Origin: Adiantum capillus-veneris
Taxonomy: Eukaryota; Streptophyta; Polypodiopsida; Polypodiales; Pteridaceae
Direction: 5' to 3'
Length of the DNA stretch: 64,000 bases
Assembly: GCA_014529385.2 (NCBI GenBank)
Contig: CM043945.1
Span: forward strand, 141,338,241 to 141,402,240
Shown: positions 25,511 to 34,924 of the stretch, in pieces
Numbering within the stretch: the first letter of the stretch is position 1
Layout: the number at the start of each line of letters is the position of its first letter
Notes under the pieces: model-generated
The model's database searches: none
Seen by the model: only the letters and a program-made list of their open reading frames with translations
Told to the model about the DNA's origin: nothing
Program-made: the position numbers and the translations under genes

Positions 25511-26860
25511 TTAAACATAAGAGAGATCAAAAGCAGTAGGCCGGGTTTTGGGGTGAACGCGCTTGCTAGTTTCAAGATGAGCAAGTACATTACTCAAACA
25601 ATGTCTCTTGCTTTGTTCTTGGGGCTCTGGTAAGCACTTCAAAATGCGTTTACATGTATGACACATGGAATAAATATCCATAGCTTTGGTCTAGGAGGGA
25701 GGATTACTAGATATACATTTGGGGGCTTCCCATGGATAATCTCTCTCACATTGTTTTCTAGTTTCTATCTACATATCGCGTAGAGGAGGAAAACCGGCTG
25801 TCGTATTTGTTTTGGTGTATGAACCCCAATCCACAATGCCGACGTAAACACCTTTTTTGCCAAAATGCAGCATCATATTGCGAGAGTGTAGATCATTGTG
25901 GAGGTAGTTATGCGTATGTATATACTTCAGATTTTGGAGGAGAGCATTGATGATCTGCAAAATATTCTCCTAGAATAGCTCTACTGTTCCTGCAGTGAGT
26001 ACGTAATCGCGAATGACAAGCTGCCTGTCGTCTGCAGTGCATTCTATGATCCATTGCTTCACATGGCCACCATTCCAAAATCGTGAAATGAGCATTGGTC
26101 GCTCCACGTGGCGCACCATGGCAAGAGGGTAGATAATACCTCAATGTGAAATATCCATAATTGTTGCTTCTTCTTTGACCTGTTGCTCCATGGTGGGCCC
26201 ATGTAAGTGTACTTTGAACACTTTTGCAGCATACACTTGATCTTTGAAAGCGGGATGTGTGACACCCATACGCTTTACATGTGCCCATCTTCCCTCTCCC
26301 AGCTGTGGAGCTTGGATATTGAAAACGGTTGTGTCGGGTAAAAGGTGTAAAATAGGTGGTAGCTGAAAGAGGTCTAATGTAGCAACAGATGACGCTGCAG
26401 ACTCTGTTCTAAGAATGATTTCTGGTTCAACAGCAGCTTCAGAAGAGCTGGCTTCCACTCTTGCACACTTTGCTGCTCTTTCTAACTTTTCCTTGCTCTT
26501 GAAATCCGTGTAAAGCTGTTGCACAAGATATATACGCTCAGCTATGTTTGGCAAGGAAGTAATTGCAGGATTTTTTAGTTCTTGAAAGGTTTTCATGATC
26601 TGTCCAATGGTTTGTTTGACCATGTTTACTAAATCACCTGATGTCAGGAGGGCTATGTCAAAAAAAGCTGGACGTGTAAACTCTGCCTGGAGCTGCTCAA
26701 ACATAGACTTGATCAGAGTCTCTATAAGCTGATAAAAATGCTCCGGAGCGACAGGGTTTAAACAACGCCTAATCTCTGCCTCTAACGTGTAATGAAAGTG
26801 TCTCACAATCACTTCGGAGATGAACTTTCATTGATGCTTCGCTAGCTTCGTGTCTGCCAT
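25511..26860 (-). pseudogene. Protein-kinase-like pseudogene, ~449 codons
   Basis: From ATG at 26858-26860 one frame runs to TAA at 25511-25513. An α-helical N-terminal ~185 residues of unknown type precede a kinase fold: glycine loop LGEGRWAHV (~187-195), YAAKVFK with the ATP-binding Lys (~213), a helix-C Glu in KEEATIM (~230), the catalytic loop HNDLHSRN (~321-328), DWG in place of DFG (~344-346), an APE-like WEAP, DIYSM and a final RPTAF. The kinase landmarks are all present and in order. In-frame stops interrupt codons 11 (TGA), 240 (TGA), 297, 364 and 390 (TAG), with no frameshift. The HxDLHxxN and DWG combination suggests a divergent kinase clade, not a receptor-like kinase. It may be a hypermutated gene copy or element cargo. 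Confidence 0.75.
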
Positions 26861-27225
26861 ATCTGTATGACAAAATTATAAATCAAGAATCTTACGAAAA
26901 GATTGTACACCATAGTAACATAGTTATTGTATAATGAGTGTTAACCCTATATATATTAAATGATGATACAAATTTATTAAAAAATATTAAATTATTGCAA
27001 ATTAAAGAGAAAATCTTATGATTACAAACCACATTGTGCGAATCGACCATGAAATTTACATTAGAGAGAGAGAGAGAGAAGCCAGGAGTGTGAGATGCTC
27101 TCAGCACAAGAACTGGACGCTTCTATGTGCAGAAGTGTGAGATGATGAAAGATATTACATCTAAAGGGTTGGAAAATCGTACATGTGAACAACTCAGCTA
27201 GTGTGAGATATTCTCATCACAAGTC
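26861..27225. other. Spacer before the Copia element
   Basis: A short (GA)n (27063-27079) is followed by two to three degenerate copies of a motif with GTGTGAGAT and ACAAG (about 27087, 27135 and 27201). No gene is seen. Confidence 0.35.
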
Positions 27226-27230
27226 CTAGA

Positions 27231-27457
27231 TGTTACCATATACATGTGGTAGTGATGTGTGTGAACACACTAGGACCGCTGGGGCATTTTTTCCCTCTTT
27301 AGGAGGTTTTTTCCCCCGTGCATTGTATATACGCCCATCACTCTAGGGCTATCTATCTTTCCATTGCACACTAAGTAACACACTCTCTATTGTGTGCCTT
27401 GAGCTTCCTTCGTCTTCTCCAAGCTGTGTGTGTTTCTCTGCAACCCTAATTCCAACA
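27231..27457 (+). repeat. 5' LTR of the Copia element
   Basis: This 227-bp LTR runs TG...CA and contains a TATA-like GTATATACG (about 27325) as the likely core promoter. It is preceded by the CTAGA target duplication. Confidence 0.96.
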
Positions 27458-27459
27458 AT

Positions 27460-27471
27460 TGGTATCAGAGC
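27460..27471 (+). other. Primer binding site, tRNA-iMet type (Copia)
   Basis: TGGTATCAGAGC starts 2 bp after the LTR. It is complementary to the 3' end of initiator methionine tRNA. Confidence 0.93.
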
Positions 27472-27819
27472 AGGTCACGTCCTCCCGGGCTTAGTCGCCA
27501 GCTGCTCCAGCACACGCCTGCTCACTTTCTCCGATTTCAGTGAGCTTTGGCGAGCGTTCGCAGGTCGACAAATATTTTGGGATGGCTCGAAGAGCTCGGT
27601 CTGCTCAGAATTTTGATTTGGGCTCATTTCGGCCTCCGTTTCCACTACGGGCAGTACTGCACAGGCTATTTCGTCATTTTGTGCAGATTTTCTGTCAGTG
27701 CTGTTTTCTGCATAACAGGTGCCTTATAGTCTTCTACGGTTTGTGCTATATAGCACAAGTTGTTCCCGCTCCATTTCTCCTATTTTCGGGCAGTTTTCAC
27801 ATCAGGTGCAGCATTTACC

Positions 27820-30800
27820 ATGGCTGACAACAACAACACAGATGTGTTTAAGATGTTTGCTGCTGAGGACAGGTTGGATGGGGACAACTACCCTATGTGG
27901 GCTTATATGATGCAACACGTTCTTGTGTCAAAAGGTGTCTGGAACATTGTGCAGGGCATTGATGTACGTCCTGGTTCTGAAGATGTAGGCGATATTGAGG
28001 ATGTTGCAGGTCTTGCTGCAAGGATTGCAGCTGTTAGAGTTGTTTTGCCTACAGCAGAACAAGCTCGTTGGGATGTTAAGGATGCGCAGGCTCATGCATT
28101 GATTGCGTTGTCTGTGAAGCGCACCATTATTCCTCACATCCGTTCAGCAAAATCTGCAAAACGGGCTTGGGATATTCTAGCAGGTCTTTATGCAAGCCGC
28201 AATGAGGCTAAAATTGCTTTGCTGCGTAAAGAGCTAGAGTCGAAGATTATGCATGAGGAAGATGATATGGAAACTTTCCTTGCTAGTGTCAAGGATATCA
28301 ATGAGCAACTCATTTCTGCAGGTGAAGTCATTTCTGACAGTTCCCTTGTGCAGACTGTTCTTGATGCCTTACCAGATTCCTACCAGACTTTTGCTAGTAC
28401 TTGGAGACTGATGACCCAAGGAAATCCTGAAGTTGTCAAGTTTGATGCATTATGCACATTGCTGTTGCAAGAGTCACTTTCTAGAAAAAATAGGACTAGG
28501 CAGCGTGCAGTTGAACAGGCTTTTATTGCTTCTCAAAGAAAGGGTGGTAACAGTAATGCAGCCACTTCTTATGGTTCTGCTGCGAGTGGCAAAAATTCTG
28601 TTCCTAATGCTTCTACTGGCAGCACTTCGTCTGGCAATTCTGGTGATAAGGGCAAAAAGAAGATGCGTTGCCATTATTGTAAAGCCAATGATCACTTGAT
28701 CAAGTCGTGTCCTAAGTTGAAGGCCAAAGAGGCTAAGAAGAAAGAGGGTGGTTCCACTGCAAATGCTGGTTCCACTACAAATGCAGCCATTGTTGAGTCT
28801 TCTGTGAAAGGAGATTGTGATGCTGATGTTGATGCAGAATGGGCTTTTAGCGCAGAGTGCACTTACAATCCTGCTGTCCATGATGCATGCTTGTCAGTTG
28901 CTGCAGATTCACATGTGTGGTATTTCGACAGTGGTGCTACAAAGCACATTACCTCACATCGTGAATTGTTTACCTCTCTCGAGTCTGTCCCTCATGGGAA
29001 TTCAGTCACTTGTGCCAACAACGCCTCTTATCCAGTTCAGGGAGTTGGAAAGATTGTGCTCACTGCTGCTAATGGCAGTTCCTTCACACTTGTTGATGCA
29101 CTTTATGTACCTGGGATCAAGAAGAATCTATTGTCTGTATCTGCACTTGCTAGACTTGGACTTGTAGTCAAATTTGTGGATGACAGATGTACAGTTCATG
29201 ATCTCAGTTTTGGTGATGAAATTGTTGCATCTGGGCTTTTGTGCCGTGGGCTGTATAAGCTCACTTTGTATGACAAGTGTGGACAAAATTTTGCAAATGC
29301 TGTTGCAGATTCAAGGGCTATTTCAGATGCAAAACTTTGGCATGCACGTTTTGGTCATCTGAATTTTGCCAGTTTGCTGTGTTTGCAGAAATCTGATATG
29401 GTTGCTTCTTTGCCGCCTCTTGAAGCACCTATCAAACATGTTTGTGAAGGCTGTATTCTGGGTAAAATGCAGCGTTCTAAGTTTCCAAAGGATGGTTCAG
29501 TTAGGGCCACATGCAGGTTGCAGCTTGTGCATAGTGACGTTTGTGGGCCCATGCAAACTCCGTCCTTGGGCAATTACCTGTACTTCGTGACTTTCATTGA
29601 TGATTACTCCAGGCATGCGTGGGTATTTCCGCTTAAAGCGAAGTCCGAAGTTTTTATGTGCTTCAAACAATTTTTGGCTATGGCTGAAAATGTCTCAAAA
29701 TGTACTATGGGCACCCTCCGTTCCGATCGAGGGGGGGAGTATATGTCTCATGAATTTAATGCATTTCTGGCTAGTCGTGGGATAAAACACCAATGTACAG
29801 TGCCTTATACACCTCAGCAAAATGGTGTTGCTGAGAGGAAAAACAGGTCACTAACGGAAATGGCACGATGTATGGTCAAAAGTCAAGCTTTGCCGCATTC
29901 TTTTTGGCTTGAGGCCATCATGTGTGCCACTTATGTACTTAACAGGTGTCCTACGAAAGCTTTGCAGTCTATTACTCCATATGAAGCATGGCATGATAGA
30001 AAACCTTCTATTGAGCACATGCGTGTTTTTGGCTGTTTGGCATATGCTTTGGTGCCACAAGTGCAGCGCAGAAAATTGGATGATAAGGCTGTCAAATGTA
30101 TTTTTGTTGGTTATAGTGCTGAAAGCAAAGGTTACAGGTTGTATCATCCGCAAACAAAACGTATTTTGGTTTCACGGGATGTAGTGTTTGTGGAAGATTC
30201 TGTTCAACCCTTGATGTCATGTACTAGAGACAGTAATGTAAGCTCACAGGACATTTATGACACTTTGTTGCCTCTTTTCAGTGGTGGAAATACGAATGTA
30301 AGTTCCAATGAGGCAAATGTACAGCCTATGGGGGTTTCTGAAAATGTTTTAGAACAGCCTATTACTGATGCACATGTACATGATGTACTTGATGAGGAAA
30401 GGGCTGAAAATGAGCAGGCTAGAGGTATGCCAAAATGGCTGGTGCACACTTTGCGTGACAGTAAATTGGATGCACCTTTATCTAGTCGTACTCGTTCAGG
30501 CTCTCGCCATGCATCTTATGCATCAGATTGTTATGCTTTGGCTGTGTCTAGTTTACATGATGTTGAGGAGCCTCTGTCTTTTGATGAAGCACAGAATTCA
30601 GAAAATTGGATTGCTGCCATGAAATCAGAATATGATGCACTTATAGAGAATGACACATGGACTTTATGTGATTTGCCTCCTGGCAAAAAGGCCATTGGTA
30701 CGAAGTGGGTTTACAAGTTGAAACGCAAGCCGGATGGTGAGATCGATCGCCATAACGCTCGACTTGTTGCAAAGGGTTATGCACAACAAAAAGGCATAGA

Positions 30801-32106
30801 TTATGAAGAGACTTTTGCTCCCACTTGTCGTATGACTACTGTGCGTTTTCTATGTGCATTGGCAGCTCATTTTGGTTGGGATGTACATCAATCAGACATT
30901 GTTACTGCTTTCTTGAATGGTGACATATTTGAGGAAGTTTATGTAACGCAGCCTCGCGGTTTTGTCATAAAAGGACAAGAGGACAAAGTGTGCAAATGTA
31001 AGAAGGCTTTGTATGGGTTGAAGCAATCTCCTCGTGCTTGGTATGAGAAAGCTGACACTCATTTGGTTAAACGAGGCTTTCGTAACAGTCCAACAGAAAG
31101 CACATTGTATGTAAAGCGTGAGGATGATGTATTTCTCATTGTGGTTCTTTATGTTGATGATTTGCTGATCACTGGACCAAATGAGAGACATATTGCCGAA
31201 TTTAAGGCTGATTTGAATGCTACTTTCAAGATGAAAGATTTGGGGCTGTTGCATCATTACTTGGGTATACAGTTTAAGCAGTGTGATGGTGGTATTGCCT
31301 TGTGTCAGAAAAGTTACATAGAGACATTGCTATGTAAGTTTGGACTTGAGGATTGCAAACCTATTGCCACTCCCATGGAAACAGGTTTGAAGTTGAGTCT
31401 ACATGATGCTGGCGATCCTGCTGATGTCACTCTTTACCAAACTGCTGTTGGCTGCCTCATTTATGTATGCAACACGAGGCCAGATATTCAGTTTGCAGTC
31501 TCGCAGGTCAGCAGATTTATGCATAGCCCAGGGTCTAAGCATTGGCAGGCTGTCAAGAGGATTTTCCGCTACCTTAGTGGCACTTTACATCTTGGCTTGT
31601 TTTATCCCAAGGGGGGATCATTGCCGCCAGACTTACATGCTTTTTCGGACTCAGATTGGGCTGGTTGTTTTGACACGCGAGTGTCCACAAGTGGTTTTTG
31701 TTTCATGCTTGGCAGTTCATGTATATCATGGTTGAGCAAGAAGCAACCTACTGTGGCCACTTCGAGTTGTGAGGCTGAGTACAGGGCAGTCTTCACAGCT
31801 ACGGTTGAGTGTGTATGGCTCAGACGCCTTATGGCTGACTTGGGTGTTGGACAGGACACTGCCAACACTATCTACACTGACAGTCAGAGCGCATTGGCAG
31901 TTGCGAGGAACCCAGTTTTTCATGCTCGCACAAAGCACATTGAGGTGCATTACCACTATGTCAGGGAGAGGCTCTCAGCAGGAGAGATCAGCTTGGCTTA
32001 TGTGCCAACACAGGACAACCTTGCAGATCTTTTCACAAAGGCATTGTCTCGTGAGAAGCTTGAAGCTTTCCGCAAAGCTTTGGGCTTACTCCCCTTTGTG
32101 GACTGA
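27820..32106 (+). CDS. Copia Gag-Pol polyprotein, 1428 aa
   Basis: The start chosen is ATG 27820 (ACCATGGCT context, MADNNNTDVFK). The frame is open upstream only by non-ATG codons. Domains in order: Gag N-terminal region (LDGDNYPMWAYMM, ~15-30) and Gag core; zinc knuckle C-x2-C-x4-H-x4-C (CHYCKANDHLIKSC, ~284-297); aspartic protease WYFDSGATKHI (Asp ~370); GAG-pre-integrase with LWHARFGH and CEGCILGK; integrase D-D-E with HSDVCGP, LRSDRGGEY and NGVAERKNR; reverse transcriptase with KWVYKLKRKPDG, FAPTCRMTTVR, YVDDLLITG (catalytic Asp pair ~1113-1114); RNase H with FSDSDWAG, SSCEAEY and YTDSQSAL. Every catalytic signature is intact. Ser/Thr/Asn/Gly-rich linkers surround the knuckle. It ends 75 bp before the 3' LTR. 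Confidence 0.97.
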   Translation: MADNNNTDVFKMFAAEDRLDGDNYPMWAYMMQHVLVSKGVWNIVQGIDVRPGSEDVGDIEDVAGLAARIAAVRVVLPTAEQARWDVKDAQAHALIALSVKRTIIPHIRSAKSAKRAWDILAGLYASRNEAKIALLRKELESKIMHEEDDMETFLASVKDINEQLISAGEVISDSSLVQTVLDALPDSYQTFASTWRLMTQGNPEVVKFDALCTLLLQESLSRKNRTRQRAVEQAFIASQRKGGNSNAATSYGSAASGKNSVPNASTGSTSSGNSGDKGKKKMRCHYCKANDHLIKSCPKLKAKEAKKKEGGSTANAGSTTNAAIVESSVKGDCDADVDAEWAFSAECTYNPAVHDACLSVAADSHVWYFDSGATKHITSHRELFTSLESVPHGNSVTCANNASYPVQGVGKIVLTAANGSSFTLVDALYVPGIKKNLLSVSALARLGLVVKFVDDRCTVHDLSFGDEIVASGLLCRGLYKLTLYDKCGQNFANAVADSRAISDAKLWHARFGHLNFASLLCLQKSDMVASLPPLEAPIKHVCEGCILGKMQRSKFPKDGSVRATCRLQLVHSDVCGPMQTPSLGNYLYFVTFIDDYSRHAWVFPLKAKSEVFMCFKQFLAMAENVSKCTMGTLRSDRGGEYMSHEFNAFLASRGIKHQCTVPYTPQQNGVAERKNRSLTEMARCMVKSQALPHSFWLEAIMCATYVLNRCPTKALQSITPYEAWHDRKPSIEHMRVFGCLAYALVPQVQRRKLDDKAVKCIFVGYSAESKGYRLYHPQTKRILVSRDVVFVEDSVQPLMSCTRDSNVSSQDIYDTLLPLFSGGNTNVSSNEANVQPMGVSENVLEQPITDAHVHDVLDEERAENEQARGMPKWLVHTLRDSKLDAPLSSRTRSGSRHASYASDCYALAVSSLHDVEEPLSFDEAQNSENWIAAMKSEYDALIENDTWTLCDLPPGKKAIGTKWVYKLKRKPDGEIDRHNARLVAKGYAQQKGIDYEETFAPTCRMTTVRFLCALAAHFGWDVHQSDIVTAFLNGDIFEEVYVTQPRGFVIKGQEDKVCKCKKALYGLKQSPRAWYEKADTHLVKRGFRNSPTESTLYVKREDDVFLIVVLYVDDLLITGPNERHIAEFKADLNATFKMKDLGLLHHYLGIQFKQCDGGIALCQKSYIETLLCKFGLEDCKPIATPMETGLKLSLHDAGDPADVTLYQTAVGCLIYVCNTRPDIQFAVSQVSRFMHSPGSKHWQAVKRIFRYLSGTLHLGLFYPKGGSLPPDLHAFSDSDWAGCFDTRVSTSGFCFMLGSSCISWLSKKQPTVATSSCEAEYRAVFTATVECVWLRRLMADLGVGQDTANTIYTDSQSALAVARNPVFHARTKHIEVHYHYVRERLSAGEISLAYVPTQDNLADLFTKALSREKLEAFRKALGLLPFVD

Positions 32107-32170
32107 TCCTGTCCTCAGGGCATGGCACTTCCCTTTACTCATGTGCCAGCTCTCGTTCACCGCATCACTC

Positions 32171-32181
32171 CAGGGGGGATT
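32171..32181 (+). other. Polypurine tract of the Copia element
   Basis: CAGGGGGGATT lies immediately before TGTTACC of the 3' LTR and is the expected primer for plus-strand synthesis. Confidence 0.85.
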
Positions 32182-32408
32182 TGTTACCATATACATGTGG
32201 TAGTGATGTGTGTGAACACACTAGGACCGCCGGGGCATTTTTTCCCTCTTTAGGAGGTTTTTTCCCCCGTGCATTGTATATACGCCCATCACTCTAGGGC
32301 TATCTATCTTTCCATTGCACACTAAGTAACACACTCTCTATTGTGTGCCTTGAGCTTCCTTCGTCTTCTCCAAGCTGTGTGTGTTTCTCTGCAACCCTAA
32401 TTCCAACA
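32182..32408 (+). repeat. 3' LTR of the Copia element
   Basis: This 227-bp LTR is identical to the 5' LTR except GACCGCC for GACCGCT, as far as can be read by eye. CTAGA follows. Confidence 0.96.
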
Positions 32409-32659
32409 CTAGATGCTGTTGTAAACCAAAATTGGAAGAGCCACACATGTGTGTGCAAGGTGGAATCATGGTGTGGAGCAAGAATATCTTGGAATGCATT
32501 GATAATGTAAGTGCATTAACTTACTCAATCGAATCCTTGATTGCTTAATGTTACTCCAATGTGTGCTAATCACTTTCTAAAATTAGGTGTGTAAATCAAT
32601 TCACCTGTATTTTGTGCCTAATTTGAATGAATTGGAGTGAAATGGATGGTCAATTTTGA

Positions 32660-33266
32660 CTAATGAATGATATGTATGTCAAGATTAAGCTCGATTTGCA
32701 ACAAGAATTCATGTGTGTGCATAAAAATCATTGTGTGTGTAATGCACCAAAGAGGGAAAAAACTACCATAAAATTCAAGTGTGTGCGCACCTATGAAGGT
32801 AACTCTTATTTTATGCCCAAAGACCTTGATCTTGAGATCTTCTAGCATCCCAATAGGTTTAACAATAGACCCATTGGCCATCTTCACTACTATGGTTGTG
32901 GTCGCAAGGTGAGTTCTTCCTATAGTTTCCCAGCAATTTTTAGTCACAATGCTAACCCCAGCGCCACCATCAAGGATTCCCTTCACAGTTCATCCCTTAG
33001 TAGTGATTGTTATGGTCGCATTGGATTCATCACCCTCAAAGTATTGTCCCAACTTGTTAAAAGGTGTTTCTATAACAAGGTTCTCATCTAAGTTGTGTTG
33101 TGGATCTAAGTGTTCCTCCTCTATTGGCACCTCCCTAGCTCCATCCATATGTGTAAATTGTGGTAGCCCAAACTTTAGTTCTCCATTGAGGAAGGCTCCA
33201 AGAGCTGAGACTAGTTCAGGGTCTTTATATAGTTTGGATTTTGGACATGATGGTGGTTCTAACTTC
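32660..33266 (-). pseudogene. Ty3/Gypsy Gag-protease fragment
   Basis: On the minus strand a linker region (LGAFLNGELKFGLPQF, LGQYFEGDESNATI) leads, after an in-frame TGA near 32987, into a retropepsin-like segment ILDGGAGVSIVTKNCW and KMANGSIVKPIGMLEDLKI. The active site D-(T/S)-G-A appears as DGGA, an unusual or dead variant. The last ~40 codons are not protease-like. No RT follows within this fragment. Confidence 0.7.
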
Positions 33267-33324
33267 TAAAGACATGAAATCCATCAATTTGGAAATGTTT
33301 AACAGCACCTTTTGTTACCTATCA

Positions 33325-33840
33325 TATGTGTCTACGTCCAAAACAACACCAAGTCATTTAATGATGAAAAATGATGTTCTTTTGGAATATGAAACACACG
33401 AGTAACCAGTATGCCACATTAAGATGAAGAGGGCATGAAAATATGCATCTCTTCACTCTTAATATAACGAGTGGTAATGCTTGTGTTTCTATGTAACACA
33501 TATGACAGAAAAACTTAATCTAAAATTGTAAATTTTATAAGCTTTTTCTAATGGAGTGTGTGGAACGCACAACACAACCATTAGCAAACAGCTCAACAAT
33601 CTCAAATGTAAATCAATTGTTGTATATATCTACGTTCAGAGTAACACCAAGTCATCTGCGATGAACAATGATGTTACTACAGAAATAGAAGCACAAAAAT
33701 AACGAAAGTCGCATTAAGATGAAGAGGGCATAAAGTATGCAGCTCTACACTCTTAAAATGACAAACGTTAATCTTTGTGCTTCTATGTAAAATAATCAAT
33801 AATGATTTACTTTAAGATTGTAAATTTTATAGGCCACTCT
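33325..33840 (+). repeat. ~300-bp tandem duplication
   Basis: Two diverged copies start near 33330 and 33629 with TCTACGT(C/T)CA and AACACCAAGTCAT. They share CATTAAGATGAAGAGGGCAT and (C/T)AAAATTGTAAATTTTATA or a close variant. Confidence 0.8.
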
Positions 33841-34514
33841 GAAGTGAAAGGTGTAGCATCATGCCTACTACACTCCACAAGTCGACCTATAATCCTAACT
33901 CATCTCTATGGTGAGAGATATACTACTACACCATATGAGTGAGAATCTAAATTTACCCTAAGACTTCCCTTGAGTGAGTTATATAACTACACACCACGGG
34001 AAAGGAAACTATATTCTACACACCTCTGGAGTGAGCCATATGGCCACACACCACGAAGTGGCCTACGACCTGCAAGCCAACTTTGTGGTGAGAGTCGAAA
34101 CTACTGCACCACACAAGTCTGGCACAACACAAAAAAAAAGTTAGTATTTACTGAAAATCAAAAAAATATACCTGAAAACCGGTGTAAACCGAAGAGGCTG
34201 TCGCTATCAGCTAATCTCTCAAAATCTCCAAGCTCTCCAAGCTCCAAAAAAGTCCACAATGCTTTTCGATCAAATACGACAACGATTGTATATATATACA
34301 GTTTTTCAATCGAGATATTTTTCAATTGAAATAGTTTTCGATTGAAAAATATCTCGATCGAAAATTGTTTTATACGGATATTTGGTAATTATTCGGAAAT
34401 ACGGTGTATATTGACGTTTTATACGTATAATTTTTGTTATACGGGCATATAAATGCAACGCAAATCATAGTAGTGTATAACATTGGTGAGGAATCAACAA
34501 TGTCTGAAATAACC
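33841..34514. repeat. Degenerate repeats and AT-rich palindromes
   Basis: 33850-34130 has recurring phrases such as CTACACACCACG and GGTGAGAG at irregular 60-90 bp steps. At 34290-34362, TCAATCGAGATATTTTTCAA is answered by TTGAAAAATATCTCGATCGA, an inverted pair that forms a hairpin. No gene is seen. Confidence 0.5.
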
Positions 34515-34924
34515 ATCGTGGTTAACTTGAAAAAATCCACAAACGCCCAAACCGAGCCATGACCTCTATTGGTGATTTGTAGACCCAAAAGTAATCTCAT
34601 AGAGATAGTGCACATAGAGTGCAAAATGCTTCATAAGCAACAACCTGTGGAATATGCATGCCGTTCCAAATCAGCCTTTGCTAAACACCAGGGCCCATAA
34701 CACCTAGTGTGCATGCATTTAGCAAAAACAAACCCGAACCTGTATATCCATAATGATCCTTGCCAATACTTATGTCAAATCTCATGCGCCTAGCACGCAT
34801 TAAAAAGGAATGTAAATAGTTCTAAAAGGAAACTAAATACTTTTAGCTTCAATCGTTGGCAAGCCTTGCTGATTAAACATCTGAATCATCGCAGAAGGTG
34901 AAACATTGATCACTTCTAGGTACA
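34515..34924 (+). repeat. Dispersed 410-bp repeat, copy 1
   Basis: It is homologous to 39463-39874, including CATGACCTCTATTGGTGATT, CTCATAGAGATAGTGCACAT and AACACCTAGTGTGCATGCAT. Both copies end at GACTTCTAGGTAC or TCACTTCTAGGTAC. In the second copy an LTR starts 5 bp further on. Confidence 0.85.

Larger units (their letters stand above)
27231..32408 (+). mobile_element. Intact young Ty1/Copia retrotransposon, 5178 bp
   Basis: Two 227-bp LTRs (27231-27457 and 32182-32408) start TGTTACC and end CCAACA. They differ at one position that I can find (GACCGCT against GACCGCC). The element is flanked by a perfect 5-bp target-site duplication, CTAGA (27226-27230 and 32409-32413). A tRNA-iMet primer site, a single full-length polyprotein frame and a G-rich polypurine tract are all present. 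All structural requirements for autonomy are visible, so it is a recent insertion and possibly active. A decayed relative lies at 1-749. Confidence 0.97.

Noticed and set aside
22321-26860. U-to-C RNA editing rescuing the internal stops
   Set aside because: Such editing is known for organelle transcripts of ferns, lycophytes and hornworts, not nuclear transposon genes. Every stop becomes sense by T-to-C, so the pattern is not specific. Mutation is simpler.
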